Positions 50,083 through 58,815 of a stretch of DNA of 64,000 nt are shown here, piece after piece. The DNA is taken from positions 86,304 to 150,303 of the forward strand of contig CAJTBO010000010.1 in assembly GCA_910573755.1 (NCBI GenBank), read 5' to 3'. A program made the position numbers and the translations under genes. The notes beneath the pieces are model-generated. The model was not told the origin of the DNA and did no database searches. It was given only the letters and a program-made list of their open reading frames with translations. Position 1 is the stretch's first letter; each line of letters starts with the position of its first letter. Source of the stretch: Lachnospiraceae bacterium (lineage in GTDB: Bacteria > Bacillota > Clostridia > Lachnospirales > Lachnospiraceae).

Positions 50083-51819
50083 ATGAAGCTGGATAATATG
50101 TTCAAAAAAAGTCAGAATCTATCTTTGAACGAAGGGGAAAAGGAACAAAAGTCCGAGGTACCGGAAGGGCTTCTGCGGAAATGTAACCTCTGTAAAAAAG
50201 TTATTCTGACAGAAGAAGTCGAGAACGGATATTATATCTGTCCCAAGTGCGGCGGTTACTATCATGTCCCCGCCATGGAACGGATCAGGATGATTACGGA
50301 CGAGGACAGCTTTGAGGAATGGGACAGGGAGATGCGGCCTGTAAATCCCATGCGGTACAAAGGATATCTGGAAAAACTGAAACTCCAGCAGGAAAAGACG
50401 GGCTTAAAGGAAGCGGTGGTGACCGGAAAGGCAAAGATAGACGGCGAAGAGGTTGTGCTGGGCGTCTGTGACGGACGGTTTCTGATGGCGAGCATGGGGG
50501 AAAATGTCGGTGAGAAAGTCGCCAGAGCAGTGGAGAGGGCGACAAAGGACCGGCTTCCCGTAGTGATATTTACGGCATCCGGCGGCGCCAGAATGCAGGA
50601 GGGCATCGTCTCTCTGATGCAGATGGCAAAGACCTCGGCGGCGCTGAAAAGACACAGCGAAGCAGGACTTTTATATATCAGTGTGCTGACAGATCCCACA
50701 ACGGGCGGCGTAACAGCAAGCTTTGCCATGCTGGGAGATATCATTCTGGCAGAACCCGGGGCGCTGATCGGCTTTGCCGGGCCGCGGGTAATTGAGCAGA
50801 CTATCCGGCAAAAACTCCCGAAGGGATTTCAGCGCTCGGAATTTTTACTGGAGCACGGTTTTCTGGACGGGATCGTGGAACGAAAGGCACAGAAGGAAAC
50901 CTTGTCCCGGATCATAAAGTTTCATAAAAAGCAGGAGATGACGGAAAATATCCAAAAAAAATCTCCGGCGGAACAGACGGATAAAGAAAAAGGCATCGAA
51001 AAAACAGACGGAGGAACAGAAGAAAAAAGAAAAAAACGTATAGAGGCATGGGAACGGGTACAAAAATCCCGAAAAAGCGACCGGCCTTCCGGCAGTGATT
51101 ATATCCGTGCGCTGTTTACGGATTTTACAGAACTCCACGGGGACAGATACTACGGGGACGATGCGGCGATCGTAGGCGGTATTGCCAGATTCCACGGGAT
51201 GCCGGTGACGGTGATCGCGCAGGAAAAGGGCAGCAATACCAAAGAAAATATTCTTCATAATTTCGGCATGCCGAAACCGGAGGGATACCGGAAGGCGCTG
51301 CGCCTGATGAAGCAGGCGGAAAAATTCGGGAGGCCGGTGATCTGTTTTGTGGATACGCCGGGGGCCTTCTGCGGCATTGAAGCGGAGGAGCGGGGGCAGG
51401 GAGAGGCCATCGCCCGCAATATCTATGAGATGTCTGCTTTGGGCGTCCCGGTGCTTTCGGTGGTAGTAGGCGAGGGAGGAAGCGGCGGCGCGCTGGCGCT
51501 TGCAACTTCTGACGAGGTCTGGATTCTGGAAAATGCGATCTACTCTGTTTTGTCGCCGGAAGGTTTTTCCAGTATTCTATGGAAAGACAGCAGTAAGGCA
51601 AAGGAAGCGGCGAAGGTAATGAAAATGACGGCGGAAAACCTGTATAAGCAGCAGATTGTGGAGCAGGTGTTTGAGGAGCCGGAAGAGTTGACAAAAGAAA
51701 ATCTGGCTGTTGTAACGGATAAAATGGATGCGGCTATGCTGGAATTTATGAAGACTTATGGCGCTTTGTCAAAAGAGGAACTCAGGGAGCACAGATACCG
51801 GCGTTTCAGGAGAATGTAA
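50083..51819 (+). CDS. accDA: Fused acetyl-CoA carboxylase carboxyltransferase beta-alpha (AccD-AccA)
   Basis: A 578-residue fusion. Residues 1-285 are AccD, with an N-terminal zinc finger (CNLC...CPKC, ~35-57) and [10 protein letters not shown] Lys/Glu-rich linker follows (~286-325). Residues ~326-578 are Acc[45 protein letters not shown] and [10 protein letters not shown]. The two chains are separate in most bacteria; joining them fixes 1:1 stoichiometry of the carboxyltransferase. It transfers CO2 from biotin to acetyl-CoA to form malonyl-CoA. The start ATG is behind TATAGGAGTATAAA. Confidence 0.94.
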   Translation: MKLDNMFKKSQNLSLNEGEKEQKSEVPEGLLRKCNLCKKVILTEEVENGYYICPKCGGYYHVPAMERIRMITDEDSFEEWDREMRPVNPMRYKGYLEKLKLQQEKTGLKEAVVTGKAKIDGEEVVLGVCDGRFLMASMGENVGEKVARAVERATKDRLPVVIFTASGGARMQEGIVSLMQMAKTSAALKRHSEAGLLYISVLTDPTTGGVTASFAMLGDIILAEPGALIGFAGPRVIEQTIRQKLPKGFQRSEFLLEHGFLDGIVERKAQKETLSRIIKFHKKQEMTENIQKKSPAEQTDKEKGIEKTDGGTEEKRKKRIEAWERVQKSRKSDRPSGSDYIRALFTDFTELHGDRYYGDDAAIVGGIARFHGMPVTVIAQEKGSNTKENILHNFGMPKPEGYRKALRLMKQAEKFGRPVICFVDTPGAFCGIEAEERGQGEAIARNIYEMSALGVPVLSVVVGEGGSGGALALATSDEVWILENAIYSVLSPEGFSSILWKDSSKAKEAAKVMKMTAENLYKQQIVEQVFEEPEELTKENLAVVTDKMDAAMLEFMKTYGALSKEELREHRYRRFRRM

Positions 51820-51945
51820 AGAACGCCGGACGGTACGGAAAATAAAAAAGAATAGTTTATATGTTGCGGGGTGATTTGGAACGGCTGGGACAAGATGAGA
51901 AAAAGACGGCCGGACCGGGTGATTTTTCTGAAAAGAGGTAGTGCC

Positions 51946-53010
51946 ATGGGTATAAAACCGTTGAAAATAGGCAATTTAACAGTAGAAAAACCGATCATAC
52001 AGGGTGGAATGGGGGTCGGTGTCAGTCTCGGGAATCTGGCAGGGGCTGTGGCGAAGGAGGGCGGTATCGGCATTATTTCCGCCGCCCAGATCGGTTATCG
52101 GGAGCCGGATTTTGACAGAGATCCCGTGGCGGCAAACCTGCGCGCGATCAAAAAGGAGTATGAGAAGGCGAGGGAAATTGCGCCAAAGGGCGTGATTGGT
52201 TTTAATATCATGGTGGCGCTGCGGCATTATGAGGACTATGTACAGGCTGCGGCAGATGCCGGGGCGGATCTTATCATTTCCGGAGCGGGGCTTCCTACGG
52301 AACTGCCAAGACTGGCAGGCGAAAGCGGAGTAAAGCTTGCCCCGATCGTGTCCGGCGCCCGTTCCGCAGGCGTGATCCTGAAACTCTGGGACAGAAAATA
52401 TAACAGGGTGCCGGATCTGCTTGTGATCGAGGGACCGAAGGCGGGCGGGCATCTGGGATTTACAAAAGAGCAGCTTGCGGATTATCTGGAGAACGGCGCG
52501 GGTGACTTTGATGAGGAGATCCGCAAGATCCTTGCGGTCGTAAAGGAGTACGGAGACCGGTATCAGAAAAAGATCCCGATCGCCATAGCAGGCGGGATTG
52601 AAAACAGAGAACAGGCGGAACATGCTTTTTCGCTGGGGGCGGATGCGGTGCAGGTGGCGACCAGATTTGTGACCACTGAGGAATGTGATGCGGATATCCG
52701 TTATAAAGAAACTTATCTGCAGGCCGAAAAAGAGGATATCATTATCGTAAAAAGTCCGGTGGGTATGCCGGGAAGAGCAATCCGCAATGCGTTTATGGAT
52801 CGGGTAGATGCGGGGGAAAAGATACCTCACTCGGCATGCCACGGCTGTCTGCGCAGCTGCAATCCGGCGGAGATACCCTATTGCATCACGGATGCGCTGA
52901 TCAATGCCGCAAAAGGGGACGTGGAACATGCCCTTTTGTTCTGCGGCGCCTATGCCTATAAGGCGGAAAAACTCGAGACGGTAAAAGAAGTGATGGATTC
53001 CCTGATCTGA
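51946..53010 (+). CDS. FabK-like / nitronate monooxygenase family flavoprotein
   Basis: A 354-residue relative of FabK with the FMN barrel, the conserved His in EGPKAGGHLGF, IAIAGGIENREQAE and VATRFVTTEECD. It is longer than the operon's first FabK (354 vs 312) and has a Cys-rich C-terminal stretch (ACHGCLRSCNPAEIPYC) that the first copy lacks and that could bind metal. ATG 51946 follows AAGAGGTAGTGCC. It ends the operon and could be a second enoyl reductase, a nitronate monooxygenase or an isomerase-like partner; the sequence alone does not decide. Confidence 0.85.
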   Translation: MGIKPLKIGNLTVEKPIIQGGMGVGVSLGNLAGAVAKEGGIGIISAAQIGYREPDFDRDPVAANLRAIKKEYEKAREIAPKGVIGFNIMVALRHYEDYVQAAADAGADLIISGAGLPTELPRLAGESGVKLAPIVSGARSAGVILKLWDRKYNRVPDLLVIEGPKAGGHLGFTKEQLADYLENGAGDFDEEIRKILAVVKEYGDRYQKKIPIAIAGGIENREQAEHAFSLGADAVQVATRFVTTEECDADIRYKETYLQAEKEDIIIVKSPVGMPGRAIRNAFMDRVDAGEKIPHSACHGCLRSCNPAEIPYCITDALINAAKGDVEHALLFCGAYAYKAEKLETVKEVMDSLI

Positions 53011-53018
53011 AAAATCTT

Positions 53019-53075
53019 TTGAACGGAATATTATTTTATTGTATACTCTTACCATCAAAAATTCAGATTTTATGA
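53019..53075 (+). promoter_or_regulatory. Promoter and operator of the fabT-like gene
   Basis: TTGAAC (53019-53024), 17 nt and TATACT (53042-53047) form a promoter that begins 8 nt after the preceding stop codon. An imperfect 21-bp palindrome (53055-53075; outer arms TCA and TGA, inner AAA/TTT and TC-A-GA centre, two mismatched pairs) covers the start site and could be the regulator's autoregulation site. Confidence 0.65.
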
Positions 53076-53180
53076 ACTGGTTTGTTATTTTGATCGGGAC
53101 GGGGATGAAAAAGCACGGAATACGGCGGAGGAAGAAAAGCTTTATTTTGTGTTATGAGCAGAAAAGGATAACGGAAAGCA

Positions 53181-53630
53181 ATGGAAGATGCATATAAAAA
53201 AATTAATGATATACTGGTCCAGCTGGTGAATGAGATCTGGGAACTGGAAGCTAAGGCAATCATTACGGATGAATTTAAAGATATCACGAATAACGATATG
53301 CATGTGATCGAAGCGATCGGTCTGGAAGAAGGAAGGAACATGTCCTATGTGGCAAAGAAGCTGAATATTACCATGGGCTCTTTGACTACAGCGGTCAATC
53401 ATCTTGTCAAAAAAATGTATGTGGAGCGGAACCGCAGCGAAGAGGACAGAAGAGTGGTTCTGGTAAAGCTTACGGAAAAGGGGGTTGCGGCGTTTCGGCA
53501 TCATGAGGAGTATCACCATCAGATGACAGAGGCGGTGCTGGAGAAGCTGGATGAGGCGGATATGCCGGTTCTGATGAAGGTGCTGGATGCGCTGAATGAG
53601 TTTTTCAGAGGGTACGGAAAACAAAAATAA
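53181..53630 (+). CDS. fabT: MarR family regulator, FabT-like
   Basis: A 149-residue winged helix-turn-helix protein: DMHVIEAIGLEEGRNMSYVA, KLNITMGSLTTAVNHLVKK recognition helix and the wing RNRSEEDRRVVLVKLTEKG. Its size, the recognition helix pattern and its place at the end of a fab cluster fit FabT, the acyl-ACP-responsive repressor of fatty acid synthesis in lactic acid bacteria and clostridia. It has its own promoter and can therefore be made independently. Its likely targets are the TTTGA-N-TCAAA boxes at 42174-42264. Confidence 0.88.
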   Translation: MEDAYKKINDILVQLVNEIWELEAKAIITDEFKDITNNDMHVIEAIGLEEGRNMSYVAKKLNITMGSLTTAVNHLVKKMYVERNRSEEDRRVVLVKLTEKGVAAFRHHEEYHHQMTEAVLEKLDEADMPVLMKVLDALNEFFRGYGKQK

Positions 53631-53698
53631 AATTATGTCTTGCCAAAACGCTGAAAACCTACTATAATAGTGTTTGTGTTCAAAACGAATACGGGAAT

Positions 53699-53771
53699 GC
53701 TGGAATAGCGCAGTCGGTAGCGCAACTGATTCGTAATCAGTAGGTCGAGGGTTCAAGTCCCTTTTCCAGCT
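53699..53771 (+). tRNA. tRNA-Thr (anticodon CGT)
   Basis: A full cloverleaf can be folded: acceptor GCTGGAA with TTCCAGC, anticodon stem ACTGA with TCAGT, loop TTCGTAA (anticodon CGT, codon ACG) and T-arm GAGGGTTCAAGTCCCTT. The discriminator base is T and CCA is not encoded (CTTCG follows), so CCA must be added after transcription. Confidence 0.95.
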
Positions 53772-53782
53772 TCGCAGAAAAG

Positions 53783-53825
53783 AGTGCCAAAATCCTTTGA
53801 ATCTATTGGATTTTCGGCACTTTTT
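53783..53825 (+). terminator. Terminator after tRNA-Thr
   Basis: AGTGCC (53783-53788) and GGCACT (53816-53821) form the base and AAATCC/GGATTT the inner stem, followed by TTTT. Confidence 0.85.
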
Positions 53826-53959
53826 GCGTAGTATTTAAAGTGAATTTTAGGTAGATGCAGCGATCATTCCTTGTACCGGTTCTTCTTTGGATTTTTAATG
53901 GCAGGAGCAGTAAAGGTCAGTAATAAAGATAAGTAATAGTACAGAAGGAAAATTATATA

Positions 53960-54342
53960 TGGGAAGATAAAAGCAGATATAGCCCATATACTGAGTGAAC
54001 TGTGCAAGAGGAAAGGAATAGAAATTATAGCGGCAGAAGTATGTCCGGATCATATACACATGTTTGTAAGGATTCCACCAAAGTACAGCGTATCAGAGAT
54101 AATGGGATATCTGAAAAGGAAAGGTTCGCTGGTGATATTTGAAAGGCATGCCAATTTAAAGTACAAGTATGAAAACCGCCATTTTTGGTGCCGTGGATAT
54201 TATGTCGATACAGTAGGTAAAAATGCGAAAAAATCGAAGAGTACATAGAAACCAGTTAAAAGAAGATTTGGAATATGACCAGATGACGTTAAAAGAGAAC
54301 ATTGACCCGTTTACGGGTGAGCCGGTAGAAAAGGGCAGATAA
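53960..54342 (+). pseudogene. IS200-type transposase (TnpA, HUH/Y1) remnant
   Basis: Codons for KIKADIAHILSELCKRKG, then CPDHIHMFVRIPPKYSVSE, carry the HUH metal motif (DHIHMF). WCRGYYVDTVGKNAKK leads to the region with the catalytic Tyr. The first ~45 residues are missing, and two frameshifts (in the A-run near 54230 and near 54246) separate the tail RNQLKEDLEYDQM to EPVEKGR. It is therefore dead. It lies 190 nt after the tRNA. The stretch 53826-53959 shows no gene. Confidence 0.85.
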
Positions 54343-54358
54343 AAAGGCTCATTTGAGT

Positions 54359-54374
54359 GCCCGCTGAAGCGGGC
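54359..54374. repeat. IS200-like right-end hairpin
   Basis: GCCCGCTGAAGCGGGC folds into a 7-bp stem with a 2-nt loop, 16 nt after the transposase stop. IS200/IS605 elements carry such subterminal hairpins as TnpA recognition sites. A matching left-end hairpin was not found, consistent with loss of the left end. Confidence 0.5.
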
Positions 54375-54460
54375 GAATAGGAGTTAGTGTAAATATTTAC
54401 AGGTAAATTCATAAACTTACTGATCAAGGCAGAATAGAAGACAGGATGTAAAAGGGTGCC

Positions 54461-55252
54461 CTAAAGCACCCTTTTCTTATACCAGTGTTCCGCAAACTGC
54501 AGAATCAGATAAAGCAGCATGGCGATCATACAGAGGATGACGATGGAAGTGATGACCATGGACATCTTGAAGGTCTGGCTGCCGTAAATGATCAGATAGC
54601 CCAGTCCCCGCCTTGCGGCAAGGAATTCTCCGATGATAACGCCGACCAGGGAAAGGCCGATGTTGACTTTCATCGTACTTAAGATCAGCAGGATATTGGA
54701 AGGCAGGACGACCTTGTTAAAGATCTGCTTCCGGCTGCCGCCTAAGGTGGTGATCAGCTTGCATTTTTCCGGTTCCGTCAGGGCGAAGCCGGTGTAGAGG
54801 CTGATGATGGCGCCGAAAACGGCGACGGAGATGCCTGCCACGATAATGGTCTTTATGCCGGTGCCCAGCCAGACGATAAACAGCGGGGCGAGGGCAGACT
54901 TGGGCAGGGAGTTTAAAACCACAAGATAAGGCTCTAAAACGGCGGAGATCTTATCCGAGTACCAGAGCAGGGTTGCCGCCAGCATGCTGATGCCGAAAAC
55001 CAGCAAAAAACTTAAAAGGGTTTCCAGAAGCGTGATGCCGATATGGCCCAGCAGGCCGTTTTCCTGATACAGGGTAACAAAACTCTTACATACTCTGGAG
55101 GGGCTTGAAAAAAAGAAGGGATCGATCAGGCCAGTGTTCGCGGATACTTCCCAGACAAGGAGAAATACCGCGATGATACAAAGCCGTGCCAGAAAGATTA
55201 TCCGGTGGCTGCGTTTATGTTTTCTGATATATTGTTCCTGCAGTGTCATCAT
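54461..55252 (-). CDS. ABC importer permease (NitT/TauT or HMP-thiamine type)
   Basis: A 263-residue permease with six helices and the EAA loop pattern TLGGSRKQIFNKVVLPSNI, of the BPD_transp_1 family used for sulfonate, nitrate or thiamine-precursor uptake. The first of two adjacent ATGs (55252) is chosen because GGGAGG lies 6 nt before it. It overlaps the ATPase gene by 38 nt. No periplasmic-type binding protein is encoded beside it, so either a remote one is used or the system is incomplete. Substrate unknown. Confidence 0.88.
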   Translation of the reverse strand: MMTLQEQYIRKHKRSHRIIFLARLCIIAVFLLVWEVSANTGLIDPFFFSSPSRVCKSFVTLYQENGLLGHIGITLLETLLSFLLVFGISMLAATLLWYSDKISAVLEPYLVVLNSLPKSALAPLFIVWLGTGIKTIIVAGISVAVFGAIISLYTGFALTEPEKCKLITTLGGSRKQIFNKVVLPSNILLILSTMKVNIGLSLVGVIIGEFLAARRGLGYLIIYGSQTFKMSMVITSIVILCMIAMLLYLILQFAEHWYKKRVL

Positions 55253-56006
55253 GCAATTCCTCCCATAACAGATTGAAATAAGTCTTAAATTCCGGTGCGT
55301 TCCGCGCCGCCAACATGCTGTCATCGGGCAGTGTCAGGCGGATCGGGATCTGTATCTTGACAGAAGCGGGACGGTTTGATAAAACAATGACCCTGTCGGA
55401 GATGGAGATCGCTTCCGACAGATCGTGGGTGATCAGCAGCGCCGTTTTTTTCTCCGCCCGGATGATGCGGCTGATATCCGCCGATACCTGCAGGCGGGTC
55501 TGATAGTCCAGGGCGCTGAAAGGTTCATCCAGAAGAAGGAGTTCGGGCTCCAGCGCCAGCGTCCTGATCAGTGCGGCACGCTGTTTCATGCCGCCGGAGA
55601 GCTCGCTGGGACGTTTGTCGCGAAAGTCCCAGAGACCGTAGTCTTTCAGATAATTGTTTACTTTAGCAAGTTTTTCGGGGATGCAGAGATGATTGATCTC
55701 GAGCCCCAGGATCACGTTTTTATAGATGCTGCGCCACTCAAAGAGATGGTCGTGCTGCAGCATATAGCCGATCTTCGGGCTCTCGTCCTTTTCCAGCATC
55801 GGAAAAAGGATCTTTCCGGATTCGGGGGTGAGGAGTCTCGCGATCAGAGATAACAGCGTGGATTTGCCGCAGCCGCTTGGCCCCACGATCGCAATAAATT
55901 CGCCTTTTTTTACGGAAAACGATATATCGGTAAGCGCACAGGTCTCCCCGTGCATACCATGGTAGGCGTAGGATAAATGGTCAAGGGAAAGATACGAGGT
56001 TTCCAC
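55215..56006 (-). CDS. ABC importer ATP-binding protein (SsuB/TauB/ThiZ-like)
   Basis: A 263-residue ATPase with Walker A GPSGCGKST, Q-loop MLQHD, signature LSGGMKQR, Walker B LLLLDEPFSALD and switch His LLITHD. The C-terminal part is longer than the core fold. The start is GTG 56006, behind AAAGGAGCGCTTTTT. It is the first gene of the two-gene importer. Confidence 0.9.
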   Translation of the reverse strand: METSYLSLDHLSYAYHGMHGETCALTDISFSVKKGEFIAIVGPSGCGKSTLLSLIARLLTPESGKILFPMLEKDESPKIGYMLQHDHLFEWRSIYKNVILGLEINHLCIPEKLAKVNNYLKDYGLWDFRDKRPSELSGGMKQRAALIRTLALEPELLLLDEPFSALDYQTRLQVSADISRIIRAEKKTALLITHDLSEAISISDRVIVLSNRPASVKIQIPIRLTLPDDSMLAARNAPEFKTYFNLLWEELHDDTAGTIYQKT

Positions 56007-56415
56007 AAAAAGCGCTCCTTTGTTTTAAAAAGTTATATATTATTCTATGTGGGATGATGAAAAAGGTGTGGGTATTGTCAATTTTTGTTGGCAGGACGGC
56101 GCTGACAGGGAATATATTTGATTCAAAAAGTTTTACATGAGTTTGAAAAGCAGAACCGAGGAAAAACGCATACCGTCATGGGAGTGCGGCATTTCTTGTA
56201 TCAAATAGATTGTTATGGTAGAATCAGAAGGGTATGAATGGAAAATGAAAGGAATCTGCCGGAGATACCGATCGCAATGGATGAGAGGGACTGTGACCTG
56301 ATCAGTTCTAATGCTGCGCAGGCACTTTTGCGGAGGCTGCTTTGGGAAAAATCGTACTGACGGCATCGCTGTATTGATTGAAATAGTCTGATTTTTAATT
56401 CGGAGGTGTAATCTT
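56007..56415. other. Intergenic region, no clear gene
   Basis: This AT-rich divergent region should hold the promoters of the importer (minus) and the next gene (plus). TTGACA occurs on the minus strand (near 56072), but its best -10 (TAGAAT) is too far. A 40-codon frame (56238-56360, MENERNLPEIPIAM start) lacks a ribosome site. I see no riboswitch. Confidence 0.4.
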
Positions 56416-56897
56416 ATGAAAAAATACTGTCTACCGGTAGTTATGCTTGTCTTGTTTGAGACAATAGCATTGACGTTGTGGCTGACAAAAGATAATTTGT
56501 TTTATCTGTACAATTTCAGTTACATAGGAATATCGATTTCTCTGGGAATATTTTTGTATATCAGGGAATATAGGAATGCCCGCCGGATTGCGCAGCTTCT
56601 GGTGGGATGCTATATGCTTGTTTATTTGGGGTTGATCTGCGGGGAGAATATGCAGATCGAAGGTTTCAGGTACTATCTTTTTACCGGGGTATTTGAGGCG
56701 GCAACGATCCATTATGCCGTTGCGAAACTCTTCGGGTCAGGTGTGATAAGGAGAAATGTGTTTCTTGCGGGAAATGTAAAAAGGTTTGTTCGATGGATGT
56801 GGATATGACGGATAATTCCAGAAAACGAAAAAACGGCACGGAATGTATTCTTTGTTTTGCGTGTGTGAGGAATTGTCCTGAAAAAGCACTTAAATAA
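56416..56897 (+). pseudogene. 4Fe-4S membrane protein (NapH-like) with internal deletion and frameshift
   Basis: The first ~110 codons encode a membrane domain with four helices (LPVVMLVLFETIALTLWL, ..., TGVFEAATIHYAVAKLFG). In related proteins a second membrane part with Cys motifs follows the LFG. Here it is lost; the same frame ends after 20 unrelated codons, while another frame from 56745 reads DKEKCVSCGKCKKVC and CILCFACVRNCPEKALK, the C-terminal 2x[4Fe-4S] ferredoxin piece, to stop 56897. A deletion that also changed the frame explains both parts. Confidence 0.75.
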
Positions 56898-56917
56898 TAG
56901 AGAGACGGAGGCTGAGT

Positions 56918-58030
56918 ATGAGAAGGGAAGCGAAAGAATGTAAGCAGTGCGGCAGGACGATCTATTTTGACGGAATCTGTGTCTCCTGCCGGGCGGAAAA
57001 TGAGCGGAACAGGATATTGGCACTGTCGCAGGAGGAGATCACTGTGGCCATCGGACAGATATGCCGGGAAATAGAGGAGAAAGGGAAACTGGACAGGGAA
57101 AGCGGCCTGTTTATGAAATTGCTCGATTACAGAGATATCGATACGTCTGAAATAGCGGAAACGGCGTGGAAAAAGAACCTGTTCCATCCCTGCGAAATGT
57201 ATAAGGATGCGCCGGACCATGTGATAGTGGCAATGATGGAGAAGATAAAACAGGATGATATCCCTTCGATGCTGGCGAACCGGCTGCTGAGGTGCCTTGC
57301 TGTCCGGGGTGGGGAGGAAGTATTTAAGCTGTTTCTGGAGTTGGAAAAGAATCCCCGGAAGTGGCAGGAAAAGCTGTATGTCTCTCCTTCCCGTTATGCG
57401 GTGGAAGGGGGCTGGTCTTTTGACGGCGAAGGCAGGAAGCTTCGGACAAATTTTGACAAATGTTATCCGATGGTGAAAGGGACGGCTGAGAAAAAAATGC
57501 GCAGTCCCGTGAAGATCGGCACAAGGACAAAAGAGAAATGTTTAAGGTGCGGCTGCGGGATCGTGAATCTGATGGAAATCGACGGCAGGGACCCGCGGCT
57601 GGATTTTCTCGGGATCGACAGTGTGGTCAAAGCGAAATGCTGTCCCAACTGTTTTGAATTTTCGGAGGGGGATTACTGCAGATATACCATAGACGGGGAG
57701 AGCGAGATCGTCTATGCCGAAGACGCATATGAGATGGAAGATTATCTGGGGGAGAGGGGGCTTGCGGAACTTACTTCGAATACCTATGTTTTAGGGGAGA
57801 GGCCCGTTCCGCCGAGATATGCGGCGGATTGGGAGGGCGGCTCTTCGATCGGCGGTTTTGCGTTCTGGATTCAGGACTGCGATATCAGGCTTTGCCCCGA
57901 CTGCGGAAAGCCCATGAAATATCTGGCTCAGATTCAGTGGGATACGGTGCTGGATGCGATGGAGGGGAATGCTTATATTGAGATCTGTAAGGACTGCCGG
58001 ATCATGGCGGTGCTGCATCAGCAGACGTGA
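56918..58030 (+). CDS. Zinc-ribbon protein, DUF1963/YwqG-like
   Basis: A 370-residue cytosolic protein with Cys pairs throughout: CKQCG and CVSC at the N-terminus, CLRCGC (~208), CCPNC (~245), CPDCGKPM (~330) and CKDC (~360). The last third, with GGSSIGGFAFWIQD and MKYLAQI, recalls the DUF1963/YwqG fold. A helical repeat-like segment (60-170) precedes it. The function is unknown; such proteins occur near polymorphic toxin systems, but no toxin is seen here. The start is behind GACGGAGGCTGAGT. Confidence 0.7.
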   Translation: MRREAKECKQCGRTIYFDGICVSCRAENERNRILALSQEEITVAIGQICREIEEKGKLDRESGLFMKLLDYRDIDTSEIAETAWKKNLFHPCEMYKDAPDHVIVAMMEKIKQDDIPSMLANRLLRCLAVRGGEEVFKLFLELEKNPRKWQEKLYVSPSRYAVEGGWSFDGEGRKLRTNFDKCYPMVKGTAEKKMRSPVKIGTRTKEKCLRCGCGIVNLMEIDGRDPRLDFLGIDSVVKAKCCPNCFEFSEGDYCRYTIDGESEIVYAEDAYEMEDYLGERGLAELTSNTYVLGERPVPPRYAADWEGGSSIGGFAFWIQDCDIRLCPDCGKPMKYLAQIQWDTVLDAMEGNAYIEICKDCRIMAVLHQQT

Positions 58031-58197
58031 ATCAGGGTGATATTTGCGGGTCGGTCTGCAGCAGATTGTCTGTGTATGATAAAGTGGAAAGCATACAGGA
58101 AGGAGCATGTCTGTAAGAGCGGTTTTATTTGTGTAAGGCTGCTCGCAGAGCATGTGTTATTGTTTGAACAAACACGGGAGAAGGCAGGAGGATTGAT

Positions 58198-58545
58198 ATG
58201 AAAAAATGGTATGATGAAGAGTATGAATTTGAAATTGAGGTGATAGATTTTCTGCGCGGCGACCACACGGAACGTTATTGCAGAAACGGGGAAGAGATCG
58301 GGGATAAGTATACCTGTACTTACGGCTGTCCTGTCAATGCCCAGGGATATGGGATCTGTTCCAAAACAATGGCGATGCTGTATCCGATCATGGAGGCGGT
58401 CAGGAGCGGCGGAAATCTGGAGAATGTCGGCGGAGACGGAAAGTACAGCAAAGTGATCGTCTGTCCTGACGGGTGTGTCATGTTTCGGATCACGGCGAAA
58501 CCGCTGGGGAATGAGAACTTTTTTAAAGGGGGATTTTTTGAGTGA
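58198..58545 (+). CDS. TIGR04076 family protein
   Basis: A 115-residue protein. Its pattern of Cys and Asp residues (YTCTYGCP, YGICSKTMAMLYPIMEAV, VIVCPDGCVMFRI) fits the TIGR04076 family of small, possibly metal-binding proteins of unknown function in anaerobes. A GTGA overlap links it to the next gene. GGCAGGAGGATTGAT precedes the start. Confidence 0.75.
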   Translation: MKKWYDEEYEFEIEVIDFLRGDHTERYCRNGEEIGDKYTCTYGCPVNAQGYGICSKTMAMLYPIMEAVRSGGNLENVGGDGKYSKVIVCPDGCVMFRITAKPLGNENFFKGGFFE

Positions 58546-58808
58546 ATGCAGAAAATGAACTGCTGTATCATCTGGATCAACTGCATACAACCGAGTTGGG
58601 GATAGAAAGGATAAAAAGAAATTTATCTTTAGATACCGATCAGGTGGTCGAATGGTGCAGGGAAAAAATCAGTGCGCCGGAGGCGGTGATAACAAAGAAC
58701 GGAAAAAACTGGTATGCGGATGCAGGCGATTGCATTATTACAATAAATTCTTATAGCTATACGATTATTACGGCACATAAAAAAGGAAAGAGCGGGAGGC
58801 GGCTGTGA
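58542..58808 (+). CDS. DUF3781 domain protein
   Basis: An 88-residue protein with LHTTELGIERIKRNLSLDT, VVEWCREKI, GKNWYADAGDCIITINSYSYTIITAHK, the DUF3781 pattern. The start codon is GTG, overlapping the TIGR04076 stop by 4 nt. The function is unknown; in other genomes it often neighbours GNAT or TIGR04076 genes. Confidence 0.8.
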   Translation: MNAENELLYHLDQLHTTELGIERIKRNLSLDTDQVVEWCREKISAPEAVITKNGKNWYADAGDCIITINSYSYTIITAHKKGKSGRRL

Positions 58809-58815
58809 AAAAATA

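Noticed and set aside
54300-54342. Second hairpin (CCGTTTACGG) as an IS200 left end
   Set aside because: It lies inside the transposase reading frame on the right side and is short; it does not sit at a left boundary.
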